From CAG-552 sp964516925 (lineage in GTDB: Bacteria > Bacillota > Clostridia > Christensenellales > Pumilibacteraceae): 64,000 nt of DNA. Made by a program: the position numbers and the translations under genes. The DNA is taken from NCBI GenBank assembly GCA_964516925.1, contig CAZEXL010000007.1:3306-67305 (forward strand), given 5' to 3'. A model generated the notes under the pieces. The model was not told the origin of the DNA. It saw nothing but the letters and a program-made list of their open reading frames with translations, and did not search any database. Of the stretch, positions 52,948 through 60,174 are shown one piece after another (positions within the stretch are counted from its first letter, which is position 1; each line of letters begins with the position of its first letter).

Positions 52948-53390
52948 ATGTCATTCTGAGCTTTTGCGAAGAATCCCGCGGAAGCGGTTACCTTTCTTGC
53001 AAGAAAGGTAACCCAAAGAACTTTACGGGAATTAGATTTAGCGATTATTCTTCTAATGTCGCCAAGAGTTAATCGCTTAACGGAGAGATTGCCACGTTTA
53101 CTGCGTATGCTCGTTGGTGATGTATGGTTTTGGTTGTTTTCTGCTGTTACTGTAGTGCTAACAACCGTTTCGCTTCCGCGCGATCCTTCGCCTTTGCGGC
53201 TCAGGATGACAAATTGCAGAGTGCAAAAAAAAGAGTAGCAAGTTTTTACTTACTACCCTTTTTAGTTTAAGTTTCTTTCGCTTACCTTTCTTTTCCCAAA
53301 GAAAAGTACGGCTATTTACCGTACTTTCGTTACTTAGTATTTAGTTTAAGTTTCTTTTGGTTACTTTTCTTTTCCCAAAGAAAAGTAAGT
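52948..53390. repeat. Dispersed repeat block, right arm of the inverted pair, entering trxB
   Basis: It starts with GTCATTCTGAGC, a perfect 28-nt palindrome at 52986-53013, then an inverted copy of the left core (53071-53211), a run of A, and two hairpins. The last hairpin (53361-53388) supplies the trxB stop. About 430 bp here contain no other gene; a short plus-strand frame at 53056-53238 is a repeat artefact. Confidence 0.85.
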
Positions 53391-54290
53391 GTCCAAATAG
53401 TAGCACGCATTGGTTGCGGCAATCGAGCCGTCGCTGCACGCCGTAGTCACCTGGCGCACCGCCTTAGTTCTGCAATCGCCCGCAACGAACAATCCGTCGG
53501 TACTTGTCTTGCAATCTTCGCCGGCAACGATATAGCCCGCTTCGTCCAACCTAGCAAGTCCTGCAAACGCCTTGTTGTCGGGCACGTGTCCTATCGCAAC
53601 AAACACTCCCGTTATTTCGTGCGTCCGTTCTTTTCCGCTTGCGTCGATATATTTTATGGCGGTAAGTTCTTTGTCGCCTACAAAATCCACTATGCTTGTG
53701 TTGGGACGCCATTCTACATTAGGCTTAGACAGCACGATTTGCGAAAAATTATCGAATCCCGAAAACGTATCGCGTCGTGTGTAAATATAAACTTTAGAGC
53801 AGTACTCCGCCAAAAGCGACGCATACTTAAGCGCGGAATTGCCGCTTCCGATTACCGCAACTTCCTTGTCCTTAAAAAACGGCCCGTCGCAAAGTGCGCA
53901 ATAGTACACTCCTCTGCCGGTAAGTCGTTCGCTGTCCGACTTCGTCTTTATGTGCCTGTATTTTACCCCGGTAGCCACAATAACGGCTTTTGCCTCGTAA
54001 AAACCGTACTCGGTCTTAACGGTGAATACGTTGCCGTTTTTGCTTAAATCCACAACCTTTTCTATTTCCAGCTCGGCACCCAATGCGGCTATCTGCTCGT
54101 AAAGATTATCGGCAAACTGCTCGCCGCTTATCTCCTTTACGGACGGATAATTTTCAAGCCTAGGCGACGTAGCAATCTGTCCGCCCAGCGTTTCGCTTTC
54201 TAGCAATAAAACTTTTTTTCCGTTGCGTAACGCGTATAGCGCGGCAGTCATTCCCGCCGCGCCTGCGCCTATTATAATAATATCGTACAT
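53361..54290 (-). CDS. trxB: Thioredoxin reductase (NADPH, flavoprotein)
   Basis: 309 residues. FAD motif IIGAGAAGMTAALYALR (residues 7-23), redox motif CALC (Cys131, Cys134, close to the usual CATC), NADPH motif VIGSGNSALKYASLLAE and the FAD-closing VFVAGDCRTKAVRQV. It reduces thioredoxin or related redoxins with NADPH. The start ATG overlaps the nrdD stop as TAATG, so it is coupled to nrdD. The final eight codons plus stop are formed entirely by a dispersed hairpin repeat. Confidence 0.96.
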   Translation of the reverse strand: MYDIIIIGAGAAGMTAALYALRNGKKVLLLESETLGGQIATSPRLENYPSVKEISGEQFADNLYEQIAALGAELEIEKVVDLSKNGNVFTVKTEYGFYEAKAVIVATGVKYRHIKTKSDSERLTGRGVYYCALCDGPFFKDKEVAVIGSGNSALKYASLLAEYCSKVYIYTRRDTFSGFDNFSQIVLSKPNVEWRPNTSIVDFVGDKELTAIKYIDASGKERTHEITGVFVAIGHVPDNKAFAGLARLDEAGYIVAGEDCKTSTDGLFVAGDCRTKAVRQVTTACSDGSIAATNACYYLDTYFSLGKEK

Positions 54291-56656
54291 TATTTAACGC
54301 TCTCTATATATCTTCTTATTTCGCTTGCGTTGTCGTACGTCTCGTACTCGTCGCCTACGGGCACCACGAGCGTGGGTGCCTTTTTGATCCCGAACTCTAT
54401 CGTCTTGTCCTTGTCCTTTTCGGCGTCGACAACGTCGTACTTTATGCCTGCTTTGTCAAGCATCATCTTGCTCGTTTTGCAGTTAGGACAACTTTCGCGC
54501 GTAAACAAAATCGGCTTAACTATCTCTTCGGGCGCATGACAATGTTTTTCGCAATGTTCTTCGACCTGTTTGGGCGTAAACTTGCTGTGATCGATATCGT
54601 ACACCTTGCGTTCGCGGAACTCTTCGCGTTTGCCGTCGTTCCAGTTTTGTACGGGACGATAATAACCGGTTATGCGGCTGTAAACCTCGGTGGTCTTGCC
54701 GCAAGTCGGGCACTTGTAAACCTCACCGGCAATGTAGCCGTGATCGGAGCAAACGGAATACGTAGGCGACATAGTGTAGTACGGAAGCTTGTAGTTTTCG
54801 GCAATCTTGCGAACGAGATTTGCGGCAGCCTTCCAATCGGGCAGCTTTTGACCGAGGAACGCGTGGAATACCGTACCGGACGTGTAAAGCGTTTGAAGTT
54901 CGTCCTGAATATCGAGCGCCGTAAAGATATCCTCGGTATATCCTACCGGAAGGTGCGAGCTGTTGGTATAATACGGCGTTTTGTCGTTGTCGCTTGCCGT
55001 AATAATGTCGGGATAACGCTTTTTGTCGTGCTTAGCCAAACGGAACGAAGTGGATTCGGCGGGAGTCGCTTCGAGATTGTACAAATCGCCGTACATTTCC
55101 TGATAGTCCGAAAGCTTGTTACGCATAAAGTTAAGCACGTTTTTGGTGAACTGTTGCGATTCGGGATGAGTCATATCCTTGCGAATCCAATTTGCGTTAA
55201 GACATGCTTCGTTCATACCCACCAGTCCTATGGTAGAGAAGTGATTGTCGAACGTACCGAGGTAACGTTTGGTGTACGGATACAAACCTGCGTTCATAAG
55301 CTTGGTTACCGTATCGCGCTTTACCTTAAGCGAACGAGCGGATATATCCAACATCTTGGTAAGACGCTCGTAAAATTCGCCCTCGGTCTTAGATAAATAA
55401 GCTATACGCGGCATATTAATGGTAACTACGCCGATAGAACCGGTGCTTTCGCCCGAACCGCAGAAGCCGCCCGACTTTTTGCGAAGTTCGCGAAGATCGA
55501 GTCGAAGTCTGCAGCACATCGAACGCACGTCGCTAGGCTCCATATCGCTGTTGATATAGTTGGAAAAATACGGAGTTCCGTACTTAGCCGTCATCTCAAA
55601 CAAAAGCTTGTTGTTTTCGGTTTCCGACCAGTCGAAGTCGCGAGTAATAGAGTACGTGGGAATGGGATATTGGAATCCGCGACCGTTTGCGTCGCCCTCT
55701 ATCATAATTTCGATAAACGCCTTGTTTACCATTCTCATTTCTTCTACGCAGTCTTTGTACTTAAAGTCCATTTCCTTGCCGCCTACTATTGCGTTCATTT
55801 CGGCAAGGTCGTTGGGCACTACCCAGTCAAGCGTAATATTGGTAAACGGTGACTGCGTACCCCAACGCGACGGAGTGTTTACGCCGTAAATAAACGACTG
55901 AATGCACTGTTTTACTTCCTTGTAACTAAGGTTGTCCACCTTTACGAACGGCGCAAGATAGGTATCGAACGACGAGAACGCCTGCGCGCCCGCCCATTCG
56001 TTTTGCATTATGCCCAAGAAGTTAACCATCTGGTTGCAAAGCGTCGAAAGGTGACTTGCCGGCGAGGAGGTAATCTTTCCGGGGACGCCGCCCAAGCCTT
56101 CCTTTATAAGCTGACGAAGCGACCAACCTGCGCAATAGCCGGTAAGCATAGATAAGTCGTGAATGTGAATATCGGCATTTTTGTGCGCTTGACCTATTTC
56201 TTCGTCATAAATTTCCGAAAGCCAATAGTTTGCGGTAACCGCTCCGCTGTTGGACAAAATAAGTCCGCCTACCGAATAAGTAACGGTCGAATTTTCCTTA
56301 ACACGCCAGTCGTTTACCTTTACGTAGTCGTCGATTATCTTTTTGTAGTCCACAAGCGTGTTGCCTATATTACGCACCTTTTCACGCTGTTTACGGTAAA
56401 GAATGTAGCTTTTTGCAACGTCAACGAAGCCGGTTTGTATAAGTACGACTTCGGCGCTGTCCTGAATGTCTTCGACGGTTATAATGTTGTCGACTATCTT
56501 CTTTTGAAAATCTGCCGACACCCTAAGCGCCAATGTGTTTAGCATATCGGCGGTGTAATTAACCTTGTTCGCATTAAACGCTTTGCTAAGCGCCGTCGTG
56601 ATCTTTGACAAATCGAATTCTACGAGTTTGCCGTCTCTCTTTCTTACTTGAAACAT
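54290..56656 (-). CDS. nrdD: Anaerobic ribonucleoside-triphosphate reductase with C-terminal redoxin domain
   Basis: 788 residues from the ATG at 56656 (AAGGAAGG at 8-15 nt). Order: ATP cone (residues about 1-90, FQVRKRDGKLVEFDLSKITT), catalytic barrel with the MCCRLRLDLRE active-site loop and GLVGMNEACLNANW, zinc site CSDHGYIAGEVYKCPTC, glycyl radical loop SRITGYYRP (Gly about 664), then a glutaredoxin-like domain of about 75 residues (about 713-788) with ESCPNCKTSK (Cys723, 726) and KKAPTLVVP. It makes dNTPs anaerobically. The fused redoxin and the adjacent trxB suggest that reduction uses TrxB-driven thiols rather than formate. NrdR-like boxes lie upstream. Confidence 0.93.
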   Translation of the reverse strand: MFQVRKRDGKLVEFDLSKITTALSKAFNANKVNYTADMLNTLALRVSADFQKKIVDNIITVEDIQDSAEVVLIQTGFVDVAKSYILYRKQREKVRNIGNTLVDYKKIIDDYVKVNDWRVKENSTVTYSVGGLILSNSGAVTANYWLSEIYDEEIGQAHKNADIHIHDLSMLTGYCAGWSLRQLIKEGLGGVPGKITSSPASHLSTLCNQMVNFLGIMQNEWAGAQAFSSFDTYLAPFVKVDNLSYKEVKQCIQSFIYGVNTPSRWGTQSPFTNITLDWVVPNDLAEMNAIVGGKEMDFKYKDCVEEMRMVNKAFIEIMIEGDANGRGFQYPIPTYSITRDFDWSETENNKLLFEMTAKYGTPYFSNYINSDMEPSDVRSMCCRLRLDLRELRKKSGGFCGSGESTGSIGVVTINMPRIAYLSKTEGEFYERLTKMLDISARSLKVKRDTVTKLMNAGLYPYTKRYLGTFDNHFSTIGLVGMNEACLNANWIRKDMTHPESQQFTKNVLNFMRNKLSDYQEMYGDLYNLEATPAESTSFRLAKHDKKRYPDIITASDNDKTPYYTNSSHLPVGYTEDIFTALDIQDELQTLYTSGTVFHAFLGQKLPDWKAAANLVRKIAENYKLPYYTMSPTYSVCSDHGYIAGEVYKCPTCGKTTEVYSRITGYYRPVQNWNDGKREEFRERKVYDIDHSKFTPKQVEEHCEKHCHAPEEIVKPILFTRESCPNCKTSKMMLDKAGIKYDVVDAEKDKDKTIEFGIKKAPTLVVPVGDEYETYDNASEIRRYIESVK

Positions 56657-56763
56657 TTTCTTTACCTTCCTTATCCGTTCGATTACCCTTCCGTAAGCGC
56701 GCAAAAAACCTAACATACCCAAAAAAACAAAAACGTTTTTCAACCGCAATCGGAAGTGAACAA

Positions 56764-56793
56764 ACTATATCACATTATAATATGCCTTGTCAA
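56764..56793 (-). promoter_or_regulatory. nrdD-trxB promoter
   Basis: TTGACA (56793-56788), 18 bp, TATAGT (56769-56764). Leader about 100 nt. Confidence 0.7.
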
Positions 56794-56800
56794 CGATTTT

Positions 56801-56848
56801 ACGCTACATTTTGTTGAATTTTTTTGAGGGATACACAATATATAGTAT
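56801..56848. promoter_or_regulatory. Tandem NrdR-box-like sites upstream of nrdD
   Basis: ACACAATATATAGTAT (56833-56848) matches 15 of 16 positions of the NrdR box as I recall it (ACACWATATATWGTGT). A weaker box, ACGCTACATTTTGTTG (56801-56816), is 32 bp away centre to centre, the known spacing of NrdR box pairs. No nrdR gene is in this window. Confidence 0.7.
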
Positions 56849-56911
56849 ATCCGTAATAAATTAAAGTTGGTGTTTTTTCACATAAAACAGTCTGAAAAAA
56901 GCGTTTTTTTG

Positions 56912-56946
56912 CAAAAAATAAAGCGACCTAATATTAAGTCGCCTTA
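56912..56946 (-). terminator. Intrinsic terminator of the hydrogenase gene
   Basis: GCGAC and GTCGC pair with extra A/T pairs around a short loop; the minus strand then reads TTTATTTTTT. The rest of 56657-57006 is the nrdD control region and A/T-rich sequence without a gene. Confidence 0.7.
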
Positions 56947-57006
56947 AAAATTGTCTTTTTTTGATTCGAAAATTTTTTTTGCTTACTAAAACGGCCTTTA
57001 TCGCCA

Positions 57007-58446
57007 CTACATATTGTGGTTCGCTTTGTCGTTAGCTTTTTTAGCCGCAGCTATCATGGATTCCTTGCCGCTGTCGGCAAAATGCTCGAGCTTGTTTGCG
57101 TTTTTATCGAGGTGCGACAAACAGCCTGCGCCGCCTATGCAGCCGCCTTCGCACGCCATACCTTCGATAAAGTTTTCCTTAAGCGCGTTTTTAGTCTTTT
57201 TTACAAGCGCGGTTCTGCATTCGACTATGCCGTTGCAAATTACCGGCTTAAGGTCAAAATTAATATTTTGTTCGCTAAGCGCCCTTGCCACCGCCTTGCT
57301 TAGTCCGCCGCTTCTTGCAAAAGTACGACCGTATTTAGACGCATCGTCGGGCACTTCCTCGCCAAGGAAGGTAATATCCATCGAGCGACTGTCGAATATC
57401 GCTTGAAGTTCTTCGAAGGTAAGCACTGAATCTATGTACGGTTTTACTTCTTCCAGTTGCATTTCCGCTTTTTTTGCGGTACACGGCCCGATAAACACGA
57501 CTTTTGCCTGCGGATCTTGCTCCTTTACCAGCTTGCCGGTTACCGCCATGGGCGAAAGATTTTGAGAAATGTGTTTTTTGAGTTCGGGATACTCGTATTT
57601 TACGTGCTTTACAAATGCCGGACAACACGACGAAATCAAAAAGCCTTTTTGCGAAAGCTCTTTGGCTTCGGATAACGCAACTACGTCGGCACCCTGAGCA
57701 ACCTCGACGACATCGGTAAAGCCGACTCGCTTAAGCCCGCTTACGACCTGCCCTACCGTAGCGTACGAAAATTGGCTTGCCACCGAAGGAGCGATAATCG
57801 CAACCAACTTGCCGCCCTCTTTTTTTACGGTTTTGAGCATATTGATAACGTCGAGAATAAACGACTTATCCATAATCGCGCCGAACGGACACTGGTACAC
57901 GCATGCGCCGCACGCCGTGCATTTATCGCCGTTTATGGTAGCCACGTTTTGATCGTTAATGGAGATCGCCTTAACTTTGCAAGCGTTCTGACACGGGCGT
58001 TTGTGGTTTATTATTGCGGAAAACGGACACACGGAAGCGCATTTGCCGCATTCGACGCACTTGCTTTTGTCGATGTGCGCCACGTGCGCCTGATCGAACG
58101 ATATCGCGCCCTTCATGCAAACGCTTTCGCAACGGTGCGCCAAGCAACCGCGACACGAGGGCGTAACTTCGTAGCCCGCCGCCGGGCACTCGTCACACGC
58201 AACGTCGATAACTTCGATTACGTTGGGATTGGTGCTGTCACCGCCCATTGCGAGCTTTACGCGCTTAGACAAAATTTCGCGTTCTTTGTACACGCAACAA
58301 CGCATGGTGGGAATTTTGCTTGGATGAATGATGCGCGGAATGTCCAACACGTTGTAAAGTAAAGAACCTTCGAAAGCTTGCTTTGCAACCTCGCGAAGAA
58401 CTCTGAATTTCAAATTATCCACGTACGTGTCGAATTTCTTTTCCAT
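57007..58446 (-). CDS. [FeFe] hydrogenase, monomeric dicluster type (group B-like)
   Basis: 479 residues. N-terminal third: Cys-rich segment CDECPAAGYEVTPSCRGC, then two 4Fe-4S ferredoxin motifs (CVECGKCASVCPF and CTACGACVYQCPF). H-cluster domain from about 205: L1 SSCCPAF, L2 GPCTAKKAE and L3 GMACEGGCIGGAG, so all four H-cluster Cys are present. There are no partner diaphorase or HydABC subunit genes and no hydEFG maturases nearby. It may exchange electrons with ferredoxin for H2 production or sensing. A consensus promoter precedes it, and the terminator follows. Confidence 0.93.
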   Translation of the reverse strand: MEKKFDTYVDNLKFRVLREVAKQAFEGSLLYNVLDIPRIIHPSKIPTMRCCVYKEREILSKRVKLAMGGDSTNPNVIEVIDVACDECPAAGYEVTPSCRGCLAHRCESVCMKGAISFDQAHVAHIDKSKCVECGKCASVCPFSAIINHKRPCQNACKVKAISINDQNVATINGDKCTACGACVYQCPFGAIMDKSFILDVINMLKTVKKEGGKLVAIIAPSVASQFSYATVGQVVSGLKRVGFTDVVEVAQGADVVALSEAKELSQKGFLISSCCPAFVKHVKYEYPELKKHISQNLSPMAVTGKLVKEQDPQAKVVFIGPCTAKKAEMQLEEVKPYIDSVLTFEELQAIFDSRSMDITFLGEEVPDDASKYGRTFARSGGLSKAVARALSEQNINFDLKPVICNGIVECRTALVKKTKNALKENFIEGMACEGGCIGGAGCLSHLDKNANKLEHFADSGKESMIAAAKKANDKANHNM

Positions 58447-58501
58447 TGCCTACCGTTAACCTTAATTTTTGCCAGAGCCGCTTTCCGCTCTTATTGTAAC
58501 T

Positions 58502-58530
58502 ATTATATCACACTTTTACGCAAATCTCAA
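58502..58530 (-). promoter_or_regulatory. Hydrogenase gene promoter
   Basis: TTGAGA (58530-58525), 17 bp, TATAAT (58507-58502). Confidence 0.8.
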
Positions 58531-58577
58531 CAAAATGCGCCTTGTAAAAAACGGAATATTTGATTTATATTCGCTTT

Positions 58578-59906
58578 TTAGTAATTATATTTCTTTTTCT
58601 TTGCAAAAAGGAAGACTACCGATACGCACACCGACATGATCTCGGCGGCTACGATAGACCACCATATTCCGTCCACGTCCCAAATTAGCGGAAAAATAAG
58701 CACTGCGGCTATTTGGAACACGAGCGTTCGCAAGAACGATATAAGCGCCGAGGTAAGTCCGTCGTTTAACGCGGTAAAGAACGACGACGAGAAAATCGAA
58801 AAGCCCGAAAGCAAGAACGAAAACGAGAAGATTCCGAATGCGTGAAGCGTAAGGTCCATAAGTTCGGGCTTGTAGCTTACGAATATCGTGGCAAGCGGCT
58901 TGGCAAGTATAAACGACGAGCCGAACATTAAAACAGCCGCCGTAGCGATAATAACGAAACTCTTGCGCCTTAAGCTTTTAAGCTGGTCGGTATCGCCCGC
59001 GCCGTAGTTGTAGCTGATTATGGGCGCGCTACCCACCGAATAGCCTATGAAAATGGCAATAAACACCATATTTACGTACATAAGCACGCCGTACGCCGAA
59101 ACGCCGTCCTGCCCGAAATACTTAAGCAGCTGCGCGTTGTAAAGCATACTTACTACCGACATTGCGATATTGGACATAAGTTCGGACGAGCCGTTGGTAC
59201 AAGTTTTTAGCAGTGCGATTCCGTCCCACTTGGCTCTGCCGAGTCTAAGCGAGCTTGTATTGCGAGTAAAGAAATAGAAAAGCGGCAAAATTCCGCCTAC
59301 GCACTGACCGATATCGGTAGCAACGGCGGCGCCTATCAGCCCCCAACCGAGCACGCCCACGAATAGCCAATCCAAGAAAATATTCGTTAATCCTGCCGCA
59401 ACGGTTACTATAAGCCCTAGCGTCGGCTTGCCGGAAGTCGCGAAGTAGCATTGAAACTCGTATTGAAGTATGTACGCGGGTATAGCGAACACGAGCACGT
59501 CGCCGTACACAACGGCATCTTCCAGCATCTGCCCTTCGGCGCCCAAAAGCCGTGCCACGGGACGCATACAAAACACGCCCACCAAAACGAGCAACGCGCC
59601 TATTACTATCGAAGAATATACCAAAAACGAGAACGTTTGATTTGCTTTCTCCTTTTCGCCTTCGCCCAAAAGCTTGCCTATAAGAGCGCTTCCGCCGGTA
59701 CCGAGCATAAAGCCCACGCTACCCAAAATCATAGTAAACGGTATAATAAAGTTGACGGCGGCAAAAGCCGTATCGCCTACATAATTGGATACGAAAAATC
59801 CGTCCACTACGCCGTAAACGGACGTAAACACCATCATTATTATCGACGGCAACGTGTACTTTAATAGTTTCTTGTAGTTAAATTTATCCGATATTTCTAT
59901 TTTCAT
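58578..59906 (-). CDS. MATE family efflux transporter
   Basis: 442 residues from the ATG at 59906 (AAAGGAGA upstream), twelve predicted spans in two six-span halves. Family hallmarks are YTLPSIIMMVFTSVYGVVDG, GTGGSALIGKLLGEGEKEKA and the second-half counterpart SVGSAPIISYNYGAGDTDQL. Such carriers export cationic drugs or metabolites by Na+ or H+ antiport; the substrate is unknown. A perfect hairpin lies in its leader between promoter and ribosome binding site. Confidence 0.93.
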   Translation of the reverse strand: MKIEISDKFNYKKLLKYTLPSIIMMVFTSVYGVVDGFFVSNYVGDTAFAAVNFIIPFTMILGSVGFMLGTGGSALIGKLLGEGEKEKANQTFSFLVYSSIVIGALLVLVGVFCMRPVARLLGAEGQMLEDAVVYGDVLVFAIPAYILQYEFQCYFATSGKPTLGLIVTVAAGLTNIFLDWLFVGVLGWGLIGAAVATDIGQCVGGILPLFYFFTRNTSSLRLGRAKWDGIALLKTCTNGSSELMSNIAMSVVSMLYNAQLLKYFGQDGVSAYGVLMYVNMVFIAIFIGYSVGSAPIISYNYGAGDTDQLKSLRRKSFVIIATAAVLMFGSSFILAKPLATIFVSYKPELMDLTLHAFGIFSFSFLLSGFSIFSSSFFTALNDGLTSALISFLRTLVFQIAAVLIFPLIWDVDGIWWSIVAAEIMSVCVSVVFLFAKKKKYNY

Positions 59907-59944
59907 ATTTCCGTCTCCTTTCGCCACCCTTCCACATAATTCAA

Positions 59945-59967
59945 GCCGTACGTTTTTTGCGTACGGC
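59945..59967 (-). other. Leader hairpin of the MATE gene
   Basis: GCCGTACG and CGTACGGC form a perfect 8-bp stem with a 7-nt loop in the 5' leader. No T-run follows, so it is not a terminator; it may affect mRNA stability or bind a ligand. Confidence 0.5.
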
Positions 59968-59982
59968 GACGTCGGTTGCCTA

Positions 59983-60011
59983 ATTCTAACATACGCTAGA
60001 AAAATTGTCAA
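59983..60011 (-). promoter_or_regulatory. MATE gene promoter
   Basis: TTGACA (60011-60006), 17 bp, TAGAAT (59988-59983). Confidence 0.8.
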
Positions 60012-60126
60012 ACGATTTATTAAGTATGTTTCGTTGTGAAGTTTAATAGAAAATATTGTAGAACAAAGAACTACGAAGCATTGCCGCCAACTAGGCGCAT
60101 TTACATGCGTCACCTCGCCCTTAAAC

Positions 60127-60159
60127 AAAAAAGGCACTTCGTTTTGAAGTGCACTTTTT
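60127..60159 (-). terminator. Intrinsic terminator of the right-edge BspA gene
   Basis: GCACTTC (60134-60140) and GAAGTGC (60146-60152) form the stem, with TTTTTT after it on the minus strand. Confidence 0.85.
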
Positions 60160-60174
60160 GTTTAGCTTAATTTA

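Noticed and set aside
53056..53238. 60-codon plus-strand frame
   Set aside because: It lies wholly in the inverted dispersed repeat and has no ribosome binding site or family resemblance.
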